DNA of 34,480 bases from contig CAMVEL010000020.1 in the NCBI GenBank assembly GCA_947166565.1, positions 1-34,480 on the forward strand, written 5' to 3'. The translations under genes and the position numbers were made by a program. This document shows, piece by piece, positions 1-8,581 of the stretch. Each line of letters starts with the position of its first letter. Position 1 is the stretch's first letter. This DNA comes from an uncultured Erysipelotrichaceae bacterium (lineage in GTDB: Bacteria; Bacillota_I; Bacilli_A; RFN20; CAG-826). A model generated the notes under the pieces. That model saw nothing but the letters and a program-made list of their open reading frames with translations, searched no databases and was not told the origin of the DNA.

Positions 1-897
1 ATCACCATCTATAAGCCCGTCAAATACCCAACCGCGGTCTTATTCAAGGCCCTCATCGTCGACAAGACCCTCGAAGGCAAGCTTGTCCCAGCCCTCAACA
101 AGATCCAAATGGAGGATCCTTGCCTTGAGATCCACCGCAACAACGAGACCAAGCAGCTCCTCCTAGGCGGCGTCAGCGATTCCCATCTCGACTTCGTCAT
201 CGATAAGCTAAAGACCATCTACAAGATCCCCGTCGAAACCGAGAAGATGAAAGTCGTCTACCGCGAATCCATCAAGGGCACCGCGGAAGGCGATGGAAGA
301 TATGTCAAACAATCTGGCGGGTCCGGCTTCTATGGCGTCGTCAAGATGAGGTTCGAACCAGCCGAGGAAAGCGTCTTTGAGGAAGACGTCTTCGGCGGAG
401 CGGTCCCGAAGAATTACTTCCCCGCGGTCGAAAAAGGCTTCTTCGAAGCCCTCACCAAAGGCCCACTAGCAGGTTTCCCGGTCATCGGGGTCAAGGGCGT
501 CTTGATCGATGGCAAATACCATCCAGTCGATTCCAATGAGCAAGCCTTCCGCATGGCGGCGATCCTCGCCTTCAAGGACGCTTACCCGAAATGCAAACCG
601 ATCATCCTTGAACCGATCCTCCGTCTCCGCGTCAACGTCGAATCCCGCTTCACCGGTTCCGTCCTCTCCGATTTGAATACCCGCAGGGCGAGGATCCAGA
701 ACATCGAGGAGAAGGACTTCGGCAACCAGGAGATCGAGGTTCTTATCCCCGAGGCCGAGGTCATCGATTACACGACCCAGCTCAAATCGATCACCCAGTC
801 CTCCGGCTTCTTCAACCGCGAATTCTATAAATACGAGGAAGTCCCCGAATACCTTAAGGACAAAGTCATCAAGGAAAACGCGGTCGAACAAAATTGA
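1..897 (+). CDS. Elongation factor G-like translation GTPase, C-terminal part (5' end outside window)
   Basis: The reading frame is open from base 1, so the gene is cut by the window edge and about 298 C-terminal residues are visible. They cover EF-G domains III (end), IV and V. Recognisable stretches are the domain IV loop with KQSGGSGFYG, followed by VPKNYFPAVEKGF and GPLAGFPV, and domain V with KPIILEPILR. EF-G moves tRNA and mRNA through the ribosome. The sequence diverges from classical EF-G (for example SGFYGVVKMRFEP in place of the usual SGRGQYG pattern) and resembles the second EF-G paralogue (EF-G2-like) found in many Firmicutes. The GTPase domain is not visible, so nucleotide binding cannot be judged. 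A strong terminator follows the stop, so the gene ends its transcription unit. Confidence 0.9.
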   Translation: MTIYKPVKYPTAVLFKALIVDKTLEGKLVPALNKIQMEDPCLEIHRNNETKQLLLGGVSDSHLDFVIDKLKTIYKIPVETEKMKVVYRESIKGTAEGDGRYVKQSGGSGFYGVVKMRFEPAEESVFEEDVFGGAVPKNYFPAVEKGFFEALTKGPLAGFPVIGVKGVLIDGKYHPVDSNEQAFRMAAILAFKDAYPKCKPIILEPILRLRVNVESRFTGSVLSDLNTRRARIQNIEEKDFGNQEIEVLIPEAEVIDYTTQLKSITQSSGFFNREFYKYEEVPEYLKDKVIKENAVEQN

Positions 898-916
898 CCA
901 CCTTCCTTTCTTCCCT

Positions 917-948
917 AGGCCATCTCAACTGCCGAGATGGCCTTTTTT
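917..948 (+). terminator. Rho-independent terminator after the EF-G-like gene
   Basis: A perfect stem AGGCCATCTC / GAGATGGCCT (917-926 with 934-943) encloses a 7-base loop and runs into six T residues. It separates the EF-G-like gene from the heat-shock operon. Confidence 0.9.
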
Positions 949-985
949 CTTATATGCGCGCGAACATAATATATTAATAATGTTT

Positions 986-1012
986 TTAGCACTTTAGGCT
1001 TGACAGTGCTAA
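986..1012 (+). promoter_or_regulatory. CIRCE operator 1 (HrcA binding site)
   Basis: TTAGCACTT, nine bases, then CAGTGCTAA: 16 of 18 arm positions match the CIRCE consensus TTAGCACTC-N9-GAGTGCTAA, with exact spacing. It overlaps the -35 box of the hrcA promoter. CIRCE is the established operator of HrcA, whose gene starts 66 bases downstream. Confidence 0.95.
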
Positions 1013-1027
1013 AGACCTCCCTATAAT
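1000..1027 (+). promoter_or_regulatory. Housekeeping sigma promoter of the hrcA-grpE-dnaK-dnaJ operon
   Basis: Consensus TTGACA (1000-1005) and TATAAT (1022-1027) are separated by 16 bases. The -35 lies inside CIRCE 1, and the -10 lies between CIRCE 1 and a second CIRCE-like site. Transcription should start near 1034, giving a leader of about 44 bases. Confidence 0.93.
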
Positions 1028-1031
1028 GTTG

Positions 1032-1058
1032 TTGGCACTCGAAAGAGGAGATTGCTAG
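1032..1058 (+). promoter_or_regulatory. Second, degenerate CIRCE-like operator
   Basis: TTGGCACTC, exactly nine bases, then GATTGCTAG: 15 of 18 arm positions match CIRCE. It covers the predicted transcription start and early leader, with its centre 46 bases from that of CIRCE 1. HrcA bound here would add a second block to the same promoter. Confidence 0.75.
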
Positions 1059-1077
1059 AAAGGATAGGTGAGCCACC

Positions 1078-2115
1078 TTGACACGTTCTGAAATGATACT
1101 GAAGATGATCGTTGAGCATTTCATCAAGACCGCCCAACCGGTCGCGAGCCAAACCCTCATCGACGAATACAAACTCGACTATTCCTCCGCGACGATCCGC
1201 GCCGAGATGAATGCCCTCGAAAAGGAAGGCTATCTCGAGAAGACCCATACCTCCTCCGGTAGGGTACCAAGCAAGAAGGGCTACCGTTATTACGTCGAGC
1301 ACCTTCGCGAATCGCGCCTTGACGACAAAGTCAAATACGCTCTCGCGGGCATCCTCGAGAAGAAGGCCCAATCCGTTGAGGAAGTCATCCGCCAATCCTG
1401 CGAGATCCTCTCCTCGATGACCGATCTAGCGACGGTGGTCCTAGGACCCAAAACCGCGGAGGAGCATCTGGTCTCCCTCCAGATCATCCCAATCGGGGCC
1501 AACACGGCGACCGCGGTCTTCGTCACCGACCAAGGCTATGTCGAGAACAAGACCTTCATGATCGACGATAAGATCGGGATGGAAAACCTCCAAAAAACCG
1601 TGGCCTTGCTTAATGAAAGGCTCAAAGGGACCGCGATCAGCGACCTCGTCGAGAAGATGGAGGCCATGAAGCCCGCGATGACCGATTACCTAGTTGGCCA
1701 AGATGTCATCTATCAGGCAATCCTCGAGGCCTTCATGAAATTCGCCAAGCAAAGGATGGCCCTCTACGGCAAAGACAAGATCATGGAGCAGCCGGAATTC
1801 GCGGAAGACGCGACCAAATTAAAGGAAGTCATCTCCCTCATCGATGACCCCGAGAAACTCGCGGAACTCCTCTCAACGGAAGCTCCGTTAACCTCGGAAT
1901 CCGGGGTTGACGTCAGGGTAGGCGAAGATAAGGACTTAGCGATCATATCCGCGGAAATCGCGGTTCCCGGCGCGAATAACGCCACCCTCTCCCTCGTCGG
2001 CCCATCCCGCATGGATTACGATAAGGCGATGGAAATGCTCCGTACCGTCTGCGAGATGATCGGGGAATATTTCCAAGGGTCCACCGATAACAAAGGAGGC
2101 GGCAACCAAGCATGA
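1078..2115 (+). CDS. hrcA: Heat-inducible transcription repressor HrcA
   Basis: HrcA represses class I heat-shock genes by binding CIRCE and is thought to need GroEL for activity. The 345-residue length is normal for the family. The N-terminal winged helix starts with the typical MTRSEMILKMIVEHFI, followed by QPVASQTLIDEY and SSATIRAEMNALEKEGYLEKTHTSSGRVPS, the family signature of the DNA-binding domain. The start is a TTG codon at 1078, chosen because the frame begins with the conserved HrcA N-terminus and AGGTG lies 7 bases upstream. It is the first gene of an operon controlled by the CIRCE sites just upstream, so it is autoregulated. It overlaps grpE by four bases (ATGA), suggesting translational coupling. 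Confidence 0.97.
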   Translation: MTRSEMILKMIVEHFIKTAQPVASQTLIDEYKLDYSSATIRAEMNALEKEGYLEKTHTSSGRVPSKKGYRYYVEHLRESRLDDKVKYALAGILEKKAQSVEEVIRQSCEILSSMTDLATVVLGPKTAEEHLVSLQIIPIGANTATAVFVTDQGYVENKTFMIDDKIGMENLQKTVALLNERLKGTAISDLVEKMEAMKPAMTDYLVGQDVIYQAILEAFMKFAKQRMALYGKDKIMEQPEFAEDATKLKEVISLIDDPEKLAELLSTEAPLTSESGVDVRVGEDKDLAIISAEIAVPGANNATLSLVGPSRMDYDKAMEMLRTVCEMIGEYFQGSTDNKGGGNQA

Positions 2116-2717
2116 AAGACAAAGAAGACAAGAAGAAAGAAAAACTTAGCGAGGAGGAGAAAGGCGTTTCCAAAAAGGAATACGAGAAACTCCGCGAGGA
2201 ACTCGAAGCCACCAAGAAGGACCTCGAGAAAGCCCTCTCCGATTCCGCCAGTTGGAAAAACGAATATTACAAGGCCTACGCGGATACCCAAAACCTCCGC
2301 AAATCCCTTGAAGAGGACGCTAGAGTCGCCAATCGCTATAGGGCCATCGGATTCCTCGAGAATTTGATCCCCGCCCTTAACGCCTTCCATTTGGCTCTAG
2401 ATACCCCTGCCCCAAGCAAGGAAGCCCAGAATTACCAAATCGGCTTCACCTATATCTATAACCAACTCTTCCAGGCCTTGGAAGGGGAAGGGGTCCATGA
2501 GATAGCCCCCAAAGTCGGCGACAAATTCGATATGGCCTGCATGCACGCGGTCGAGACGGTCGAAGACGAGACCAAGGAAGAAGGGACCATCACCAAGGTC
2601 CTTGCCAAAGGCTACAAGCTCCATGATCGCCTAATAACCGCGGCCATGGTCCAAGTCGTCGCCAAAAAGAAAGAGGAAAAGCAGGAACCCCAAAAAGACG
2701 AAGTTCCTGAAGCGTAA
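2112..2717 (+). CDS. grpE: Nucleotide exchange factor GrpE
   Basis: GrpE releases ADP from DnaK and so drives the chaperone cycle. The 201-residue protein has the expected layout: a very charged N-terminal stretch rich in Lys and Glu (residues 1-45), a long helix ending in YKAYADTQNLRKSLEEDAR, and a C-terminal beta domain with the family signature (GVHEIAPKVGDKFDMACMHAV and GYKLHDRLITAAMVQV). The start codon overlaps the hrcA stop as ATGA. dnaK follows after 40 bases of AT-rich sequence with its own strong ribosome binding site. It is presumably cotranscribed from the hrcA promoter. Confidence 0.97.
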   Translation: MKDKEDKKKEKLSEEEKGVSKKEYEKLREELEATKKDLEKALSDSASWKNEYYKAYADTQNLRKSLEEDARVANRYRAIGFLENLIPALNAFHLALDTPAPSKEAQNYQIGFTYIYNQLFQALEGEGVHEIAPKVGDKFDMACMHAVETVEDETKEEGTITKVLAKGYKLHDRLITAAMVQVVAKKKEEKQEPQKDEVPEA

Positions 2718-2757
2718 TATACGTAATATATAAGAAAACATATAAGGAGATAAAATT

Positions 2758-4599
2758 ATGGCAAAAGAAATAATCGTAGGTATCGACTTAGGTACCACCA
2801 ACTCCGTCATCAGCTATATGCAGGCTGACGGAAAAGTCAAAGTCATCCCTAATCCAGAAGGCACCAATACCACCCCATCCGTCGTCGCTTTCAAAGGAAG
2901 CGGCGAGGAAATCGTCGGTAACGCCGCCAAGCGTCAGGCGATCACCAATCCGGATACGGTAAGCTCGGCCAAGCGCCACATCGGCAACGCCGATAAGTTC
3001 CATATCAATTGCCTCAACAAGGATTACACCCCGCAGGAGATCTCCGCTAAGGTCCTCTCCTACATGAAGTCCTATGCCGAGAAATCATTAGGTCAGGAAG
3101 TCAAGAAGGCGGTCATCACCGTCCCGGCTTACTTCAATGACGCCCAGCGTCAAGCGACCAAGGACGCCGGCACCATCGCTGGACTTGACGTCGTCCGTAT
3201 CATCAACGAACCAACCGCGGCCTGCCTTGCTTATGGCGTCGATACCGGCAAGAGCGAGAAGGTCATGGTCTTCGACCTTGGCGGAGGCACACTCGATGTC
3301 TCCATCCTCGATATCGGAGACGGCACCTTCGAGGTCCTTTCCACCAACGGCGACACCCATCTTGGTGGCGACGACTGGGATAGGGTTATCGCCGATTGGA
3401 TCCAAGCCCAGATCAAGATGGAAACGGGCGCCGATCTAACCGATAAGATGGCCCGTCAACGCTTCGTCGACGCGGCGGAACGCGCGAAGATCGAGCTCTC
3501 CAGCTCCCTCTCCACCACGATCTCCCTCCCCTTCATCGGTATGTCCTCCAATGGTCCTATCAACTTTGAGACAACCCTCACCAGGGCCAAGTTCCAAGAC
3601 CTCACCCGCAACCTCCTCGAAAGGTGCAAGATCCCAATGCAGAAGGCCCTTTCCGATTCCGGCCTAAGCTACAATGAAATCGCGACGATCCTCATGATCG
3701 GCGGTTCCACCCGTATGCCAGCGGTCCAGGAGATGGTCACTAAGGAAACCGGCAAGACCGTCAACCTCTCGGTTAACCCGGATGAAGCGGTCTCCGTCGG
3801 TGCCGCCATCCAAGGCGCGGTCATCGCCGGAGACGTCAAAGACGTCGTCTTGCTCGATGTCACCCCGCTTACCCTTGGTATAGAAACTCTCGGTGGCGTC
3901 ATGACCCCGCTCATCCCAAGAAACACCACCATCCCAACCACCAAGAGCCAGATCTTCTCGACCGCGGCCGATAACCAGCCCGCCGTCGACATCATGGTCT
4001 ACCAAGGCGAACGCCCAATGGCCCACGATAACAAGCTCCTTGGCCACTTCCAGCTTTCCGGCATCAAACCGGCCCGTCGCGGACAACCCCGCATCGAGGT
4101 CACCTTCAACATCGATGTCAACGGCATCGTCAAAGTCACCGCCAAAGACCTCGATACCCAACTCTCCCAGGATATCACCATCTCCGGTTCCAACGGCCTT
4201 TCCAAGTCCGATATCGATAGGATGGTGAAGGAAGCCGAGGAGAACAAGGCCGCCGATGAAAAGCGCAAAGCCGATGTCGAAATCGTCAACAAAGCCCAAA
4301 CCTATGTCGATGAGATCAATTCCGTCCTCACCGAAAAGGGCGAGCAGATCGATCCCGCCCAGAAGGAGCAGCTCACCAAACTCCGCGATGAGGCCCAAGC
4401 CGCCATCGCGAGCAACGATATCGAGAAACTCCGCGAGATCGTTGGCCGCCTCGAGGATGCCGCCCGTGCCGCTAGTGGAGCGGGTAACCCAGGCTCCAAT
4501 CCTTATGGCAACCCAGGCGCCCAAGGTGGTCCTACCCCAGAAGGACAGGAGACCGCCGATGACGTTGTCGACGCGGATTTCACCGATAACAAAGCCTAA
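2758..4599 (+). CDS. dnaK: Molecular chaperone DnaK (Hsp70)
   Basis: This ATP-dependent Hsp70 chaperone has 613 residues, the normal length for Bacilli. The N-terminal ATPase domain shows [13 protein letters not shown] (phosphate loop 1), the signature [14 protein letters not shown] and [12 protein letters not shown]. The substrate-binding domain contains [20 protein letters not shown] and the lid follows. The tail is rich in Gly, Pro and Asn and ends [14 protein letters not shown], close to the EEVVDADF ending typical of the family. The ribosome binding site AAGGAG lies in an A/T-only leader (2718-2757). It works with GrpE and DnaJ, encoded on either side. A hairpin between dnaK and dnaJ may tune the transcript. 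Confidence 0.98.
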   Translation: MAKEIIVGIDLGTTNSVISYMQADGKVKVIPNPEGTNTTPSVVAFKGSGEEIVGNAAKRQAITNPDTVSSAKRHIGNADKFHINCLNKDYTPQEISAKVLSYMKSYAEKSLGQEVKKAVITVPAYFNDAQRQATKDAGTIAGLDVVRIINEPTAACLAYGVDTGKSEKVMVFDLGGGTLDVSILDIGDGTFEVLSTNGDTHLGGDDWDRVIADWIQAQIKMETGADLTDKMARQRFVDAAERAKIELSSSLSTTISLPFIGMSSNGPINFETTLTRAKFQDLTRNLLERCKIPMQKALSDSGLSYNEIATILMIGGSTRMPAVQEMVTKETGKTVNLSVNPDEAVSVGAAIQGAVIAGDVKDVVLLDVTPLTLGIETLGGVMTPLIPRNTTIPTTKSQIFSTAADNQPAVDIMVYQGERPMAHDNKLLGHFQLSGIKPARRGQPRIEVTFNIDVNGIVKVTAKDLDTQLSQDITISGSNGLSKSDIDRMVKEAEENKAADEKRKADVEIVNKAQTYVDEINSVLTEKGEQIDPAQKEQLTKLRDEAQAAIASNDIEKLREIVGRLEDAARAASGAGNPGSNPYGNPGAQGGPTPEGQETADDVVDADFTDNKA

Positions 4600-4619
4600 T
4601 CGACTAAATTAAACCAACC

Positions 4620-4652
4620 GCGCCTAGATGGGAAAACGCCCATTCTAGGCGC
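4620..4652 (+). promoter_or_regulatory. Strong hairpin in the dnaK-dnaJ gap
   Basis: GCGCCTAGATGGG pairs with CCCATTCTAGGCGC (one bulged base) around the loop AAAACG. No proper T-run follows, only CTCTTATG. It is more likely an RNA-stabilising or partial attenuator element than a full terminator, and could lower dnaJ expression relative to dnaK. Confidence 0.6.
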
Positions 4653-4678
4653 TCTTATGATTAAAGAAAGGAGAAGCA

Positions 4679-5812
4679 ATGGCAGATAAACGCGATTATT
4701 ACGAAGTCCTAGGCGTAAGCAAAACCGCTTCCAAGGATGAGATAAAGTCGGCCTATCGTAAGTTGGCCAAGCAATATCACCCAGACGTCAACAAGTCGCC
4801 TGACGCCCCGAAGAAATTCGAGGAGATTAGCGAAGCTTACGAAGTCCTTTCAGACGATACCAAACGCAGTCAATACGACCAATTCGGCCACGCCGCCTTC
4901 GATCCCAATTCCGGGATGGGAGGAGCTGGCTTCGGCGGAGGGGCCGGGGGCTTCTCGGGCTTCTCCGGGTTCGAGGATATCATGTCCTCCTTCTTCGGCG
5001 GTGGCTTCAATTCCTCTAGGGGAAGAAGCAATGGACCCTCTAAAGGAGAGGACACCCTTATGCGTATCCGCATCTCCTTCATGGACGCCATCAAGGGCAA
5101 GAAAGTCAAAATCCCCGTCACCTACGATGAACCCTGCTCCCATTGTCATGGCTCAGGGGCCCAAAACCCAGGCGACGTCGAGCGTTGCCCCCATTGCGGA
5201 GGCTCAGGCGTCGTCATCAGCAGAAGGCAATCCTTCTTCGGCCCGATCGAGCAGCAATCACCATGCCCCCATTGCAATGGCAGCGGCAAGATCATCCGCA
5301 ACAAATGCAGCGAATGCAATGGCGAAGGCTATAAACGCATCCATCGCGATATCGAAGTCAACGTCCCGGCCTCCATTGCGACCGGCCAGCAGATTAGGGT
5401 CACCGGGAAGGGCCGCAAAGGCCTTAACGGCGGGCCTAATGGCGACTTATACGTCGAGGTCTTGGTCCAAGAACACAGCTATTTCAAGCGAGATGGCAAC
5501 GACGTCCATATCGATATCCCCCTTTCCTTCATCGACTGCGCGCTTGGTACCAAAATCGAGGTCCCAACAGTCTACGGCGAAGCGACCGTCACAATCCCAG
5601 AAGGCACCCAGCCCGATGCGATATTGCGGTTAAGGGGATATGGCATCAACGACCTCCGTTCGAAGAAGCCGGGCGATGAATATATCCATATCAAGGTCCA
5701 GACCCCAACCCACCTCTCCCGCAGTGAGAAAGACATCCTCGCCAAACTTGCCAAGGAAACCAAACCTTCCGATACGCCTTATGCCAAATGGAAGGCCAAA
5801 TTCACCAAATAA
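4679..5812 (+). CDS. dnaJ: Chaperone protein DnaJ (Hsp40)
   Basis: DnaJ delivers unfolded proteins to DnaK and stimulates its ATPase. The 377 residues show the complete type I layout. The J domain (residues 4-70) carries the catalytic HPD in QYHPDVNK. A Gly/Phe-rich region follows (about 75-120). Then come four zinc-binding CxxCxGxG repeats ([32 protein letters not shown]) and the C-terminal substrate-binding domains. The ribosome binding site AAAGGAG precedes the ATG. It is the last gene of the hrcA operon and is followed by a strong terminator. Confidence 0.98.
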   Translation: MADKRDYYEVLGVSKTASKDEIKSAYRKLAKQYHPDVNKSPDAPKKFEEISEAYEVLSDDTKRSQYDQFGHAAFDPNSGMGGAGFGGGAGGFSGFSGFEDIMSSFFGGGFNSSRGRSNGPSKGEDTLMRIRISFMDAIKGKKVKIPVTYDEPCSHCHGSGAQNPGDVERCPHCGGSGVVISRRQSFFGPIEQQSPCPHCNGSGKIIRNKCSECNGEGYKRIHRDIEVNVPASIATGQQIRVTGKGRKGLNGGPNGDLYVEVLVQEHSYFKRDGNDVHIDIPLSFIDCALGTKIEVPTVYGEATVTIPEGTQPDAILRLRGYGINDLRSKKPGDEYIHIKVQTPTHLSRSEKDILAKLAKETKPSDTPYAKWKAKFTK

Positions 5813-5823
5813 GCCTATTCGAT

Positions 5824-5858
5824 AAGCGGAACCCCCGATGGCTTCCGCTTTTTCTTTT
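5824..5858 (+). terminator. Terminator of the heat-shock operon
   Basis: AAGCGGAA / TTCCGCTT (5824-5831 with 5843-5850) forms a perfect 8-bp stem followed by a T-rich run. It begins 11 bases after the dnaJ stop. Confidence 0.9.
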
Positions 5859-5877
5859 CTCCCTTTTATCCTTTCCC

Positions 5878-5906
5878 TTATCAAGAAAGGAAAAACCTAT
5901 TACAAT
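5878..5906 (+). promoter_or_regulatory. Probable promoter of the PP2C phosphatase gene
   Basis: TTATCA (5878-5883), 17 bases, then TACAAT (5901-5906). It lies just after the dnaJ terminator. The predicted transcription start, near 5913, falls before the ATG at 5928 and excludes the earlier in-frame ATG at 5838. Confidence 0.6.
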
Positions 5907-5927
5907 AACTACCAACAAGAACGCCAA

Positions 5928-7370
5928 ATGAAAAAATCAAAGCAAATGATAATCCCGGAAGCCTATAGGGAGGCTTATGTCAATAACGAGGCCGACGCCA
6001 ACAAGAAGATGGCCCTTCTTAACGTGGTCGCCGCCGCCGTCGCTATCGTCATCTGGATTTTGTATCTCGTCCGTTTCTTCACGGTTCCAGAGATCATGTA
6101 CCCAGTCGTCTCCGTCCTTTTCCCGGTGTCCGCGGCCTTATTGCTCTCCCCGTTATTCTTTTTGAAAAGCGAGAGGATCCGTAAGCCCCGATTCAAAAAT
6201 TACCTACTCGCGGTCTTCCTTCTTGTCGTCGCCGCGATTAACGCCGTCTTGCCAAAGCATGGCGTCTTGGGCTGGGCCGTCGCAATCGTCATGGCCAGCC
6301 ATTATTATAACCCTCGCTTTGCTAGGAAAGTCTATATTGCGACCATCATCTTGATGCTGATCTGCATCTATTTTGGCATGTTCTTCGGCGAATATGACCC
6401 GCATCTTCTTAGTTTGGGCGTCGTCGTTGACGGAAAGCCCGCGACCGTCGATACGCCTGAAGCCCGTGTGGAATTGCTGAATGAATTAATCAAGGAAGGC
6501 AACAACCGTTATGTCTTCGTCATCCCAATGTATTATTTGCCTCGCGCCGCCCTCATCTCGATCCTCTTCATCATCTCCAACGCCCTTAACCGCCGCACCA
6601 ACAAACTTCTCCTTGAGGAAATAAGGGCCAATACCGAACAGGAAAAATCCAAGGCGGAGCTTAATATCGCTAGAAGGATTCAGATGAACACCCTCCCAAC
6701 GGAAGAGATCAACACCGATTCCGTGGAGATATTGGGGGAGGTCAAAGCCGCGAAGGAAGTAGGGGGAGACCTTTACGATTTCCTCAACATCGATGATGAC
6801 CATGTCGCGATCCTTATCGGAGACGTCTCCGGCAAAGGGGTGCCCGCGGCCATGTTCATGATGAAGACCATCACCTCCTTCCGCGATTTCGCGAAAAACG
6901 AGCTCAGTCCCGCGAAGATCTTGACCGCGATCAATTCCTCGATTCACCGCGGGAACGCCGAGAACATGTTCGTCACCTGCTTCCTTGCGATTATCGATAA
7001 GCGCAATGGGAAAGTCGTTTTCTCTAACGCCGGCCATAACCCCCCGATTATCGGCAATAAAGACGGTTATTCCTATCTCAAATGCCGTAGCGGATTCCTC
7101 CTTGGCTGCTTTGATAAAGCGATGGTTGCCGATGAGGAATTGACTCTTAATAAAGGCGATACCATCACGTTATATACCGATGGGGTCACCGAAGCTAGGA
7201 ATATCAAAGGGGATTTCTATGGGGAACAGCATTTCCTCGACGTCATGAACAAGAACCCCCATGATACTGTCGCCGCCATCCATGAAGACATCAAGAAGGA
7301 CCTCACCGAATACGTAGGGGAAGCAAGTCAAAGCGATGACATCACCTTGCTTTCCATCAAATACAAATAA
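5928..7370 (+). CDS. Membrane PP2C-type serine phosphatase (SpoIIE/RsbU family)
   Basis: This is a membrane-bound Mn/Mg-dependent phosphatase of the kind that dephosphorylates anti-sigma-factor antagonists. With the start at 5928 it has 480 residues. About six hydrophobic segments occupy residues 30-220. A linker helix (residues 221-260) leads into a PP2C domain with the metal-binding aspartates in EVGGDLYDF and IGDVSGKGVPAAMFM, then FSNAGHNPP, LYTDGVTEA and SDDITLL, all hallmarks of the SpoIIE subgroup. The frame is open back to an ATG at 5838, but that ATG sits inside the dnaJ terminator and upstream of the likely promoter, so 5928 (or 5946) is preferred. No RsbV/RsbW-like partner lies in the window, so the target is unknown. 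Confidence 0.88.
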   Translation: MKKSKQMIIPEAYREAYVNNEADANKKMALLNVVAAAVAIVIWILYLVRFFTVPEIMYPVVSVLFPVSAALLLSPLFFLKSERIRKPRFKNYLLAVFLLVVAAINAVLPKHGVLGWAVAIVMASHYYNPRFARKVYIATIILMLICIYFGMFFGEYDPHLLSLGVVVDGKPATVDTPEARVELLNELIKEGNNRYVFVIPMYYLPRAALISILFIISNALNRRTNKLLLEEIRANTEQEKSKAELNIARRIQMNTLPTEEINTDSVEILGEVKAAKEVGGDLYDFLNIDDDHVAILIGDVSGKGVPAAMFMMKTITSFRDFAKNELSPAKILTAINSSIHRGNAENMFVTCFLAIIDKRNGKVVFSNAGHNPPIIGNKDGYSYLKCRSGFLLGCFDKAMVADEELTLNKGDTITLYTDGVTEARNIKGDFYGEQHFLDVMNKNPHDTVAAIHEDIKKDLTEYVGEASQSDDITLLSIKYK

Positions 7371-7380
7371 ACGTATACCA
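7352..7380 (+). promoter_or_regulatory. Possible promoter abutting lrgA
   Basis: TTTCCA (7352-7357), 17 bases, TATACC (7375-7380), overlapping the end of the phosphatase gene. Transcription would start near 7387, only about four bases before the lrgA ATG. Each hexamer matches the consensus at 4 of 6 positions. Confidence 0.4.
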
Positions 7381-7390
7381 TTTTTGCCTT

Positions 7391-7783
7391 ATGAAAGTGA
7401 TGAAGCAAATATTAATCATCATCATCTTTGCCCTTATCGGCAATCTTCTTTCCTATTTGCTTTCGTTGATCAACTTTCCTTTCCCTGGTTCCTTAATCGG
7501 ATTGATATTGCTTTTCGTCTTCCTTTTAACTGGCTTAATCAAAAGCGAAGGGATATCGGAAGTCGGGCAATATTTCATCGATAACATGGGGATCTTCTTC
7601 GTCCCTGGGGCGATCCTTATCCTCAATAACATCCGTATCCTCTCGGAGATATGGTGGAAGTTAGCGATCATTATCCTCGTCGCCTTCATCATCTCCTTCA
7701 CCGCGACCTATTGGGCCGTTAGGCTCACTTTGTTCCTCCAAGACAAAGCAAGAAAGAAGAAGGAGGTAAAGGAAAATGATTAG
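7391..7783 (+). CDS. lrgA: LrgA/CidA-family holin-like membrane protein
   Basis: Small holin-like membrane protein of the LrgA/CidA family, linked to murein hydrolase control and, in some species, pyruvate transport. The 130 residues contain four hydrophobic segments. The family core FPFPGSLIGLILLFVFLLTG is present, as is IDNMGIFFVPGAILI, followed by a charged tail (DKARKKKEVKEND). It overlaps lrgB by eight bases, the usual gene pair. No clear ribosome binding site precedes the ATG at 7391; an in-frame ATG at 7400 is an alternative. No LytSR two-component regulator is present nearby. Confidence 0.92.
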   Translation: MKVMKQILIIIIFALIGNLLSYLLSLINFPFPGSLIGLILLFVFLLTGLIKSEGISEVGQYFIDNMGIFFVPGAILILNNIRILSEIWWKLAIIILVAFIISFTATYWAVRLTLFLQDKARKKKEVKEND

Positions 7784-8513
7784 CTTCCTCTCCTCCCCTT
7801 TGTTCTATTTCTTCGTGACGGTTGGCATTTATTTCCTTTTTGCCTTGTTGCAGAAGAAGACCCATTCCCCCCTTCTTAACCCGTTGCTATGGACCATTGT
7901 CTTCGTTATTGGCTATATCCTTCTTGTCGTCTTGATGGATAAGCATGAGGTTAACCCCGAACTAATCGAGGCGGAAGTCAAGAATTACGAGGGGGCCGTC
8001 AATATCTTAGATATCCTCCTTGCCCCCGTGACGGTCGCTTTGGCTCTTCCTTTATACGCGAATAGGCATGTTTTGAAGGAAAACTGGTTAGCGATTATCG
8101 TCGCTAGCGTGGTTGGCGTTCTCACCTCCATCGGTAGCGTCATCCTCCTAGGTCATCTTCTAGGCTTGGATAATAGCATCGTGATGGCCCTTTATCCTCG
8201 CGGAGTCACCACCGCGATCGCTAGGGAGATTTCGGTGATGCTAGGGGTAGGGCAATACGCTTCGATCACCGTGACGGTCGTAGTCATCACCGGCATCGTC
8301 GGAGCGATCCTTGGGCCTCTTCTTATCAAGCTCTTCCATGGCGATGACGATGCAAGCGTCGGTTTAGCCTTAGGCTCCGCAAGCCACGCGATAGGAACGA
8401 GCAAAGCCTTTGATTATTCACAAAAAGCAGGAGCCATCGCCTCGGTTTCGATTATCACCAACGGCTTTCTTACCGTAGTGGTCGCCCTTATCGTCAGCCT
8501 TTGCATGCGTTAA
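7776..8513 (+). CDS. lrgB: LrgB-family membrane protein
   Basis: Partner of LrgA in a membrane complex implicated in autolysis control and overflow metabolite transport. The 245 residues contain about seven membrane segments and the LrgB signatures LLAPVTVALALPLY, ALYPRGVTTAIA and LGSASHAIGTSKAF near the C-terminus. Two positions depart from the common family text (LLGPATVALAIPLY; PKSVTTPIA), a mild divergence. The ribosome binding site GGAGG lies within the end of lrgA, so the two are translated together. A long terminator follows directly after the stop. Confidence 0.93.
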   Translation: MISFLSSPLFYFFVTVGIYFLFALLQKKTHSPLLNPLLWTIVFVIGYILLVVLMDKHEVNPELIEAEVKNYEGAVNILDILLAPVTVALALPLYANRHVLKENWLAIIVASVVGVLTSIGSVILLGHLLGLDNSIVMALYPRGVTTAIAREISVMLGVGQYASITVTVVVITGIVGAILGPLLIKLFHGDDDASVGLALGSASHAIGTSKAFDYSQKAGAIASVSIITNGFLTVVVALIVSLCMR

Positions 8514-8522
8514 ATATTCCTT

Positions 8523-8581
8523 AGCCTCCCACCACTAAAAGTGGTTTAATACCACCATTAGAAAACGCGGGAGGCTTTTTT
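8523..8581 (+). terminator. Branched terminator of lrgAB that contains the next gene's ribosome binding site
   Basis: AGCCTCCC (8523-8530) pairs perfectly with GGGAGGCT (8569-8576), followed by TTTTTT. The enclosed 38 bases contain ACCAC (8531-8535), GTGGT (8541-8545) and ACCAC (8551-8555), so GTGGT can pair with either flank. The purine-rich GGGAGG of the right arm (8569-8574) is also the only ribosome binding site for the ATG at 8582. Confidence 0.8.

Noticed and set aside
1032-1058. Riboswitch or T-box in the hrcA leader
   Set aside because: The only structure is the short inverted repeat explained by a second CIRCE site; the leader is about 44 bases, too short for a T-box.
3664-4524. Long open frame of 286 codons on the minus strand opposite dnaK
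   Set aside because: It mirrors the strong third-position bias of dnaK, has no ribosome binding site, and its product is a repetitive G/D/I-rich text without any motif.
5838-5927. Upstream start for the PP2C phosphatase adding 30 residues
   Set aside because: The ATG lies in the dnaJ terminator hairpin and before the likely promoter; the added residues are read from the T-run.
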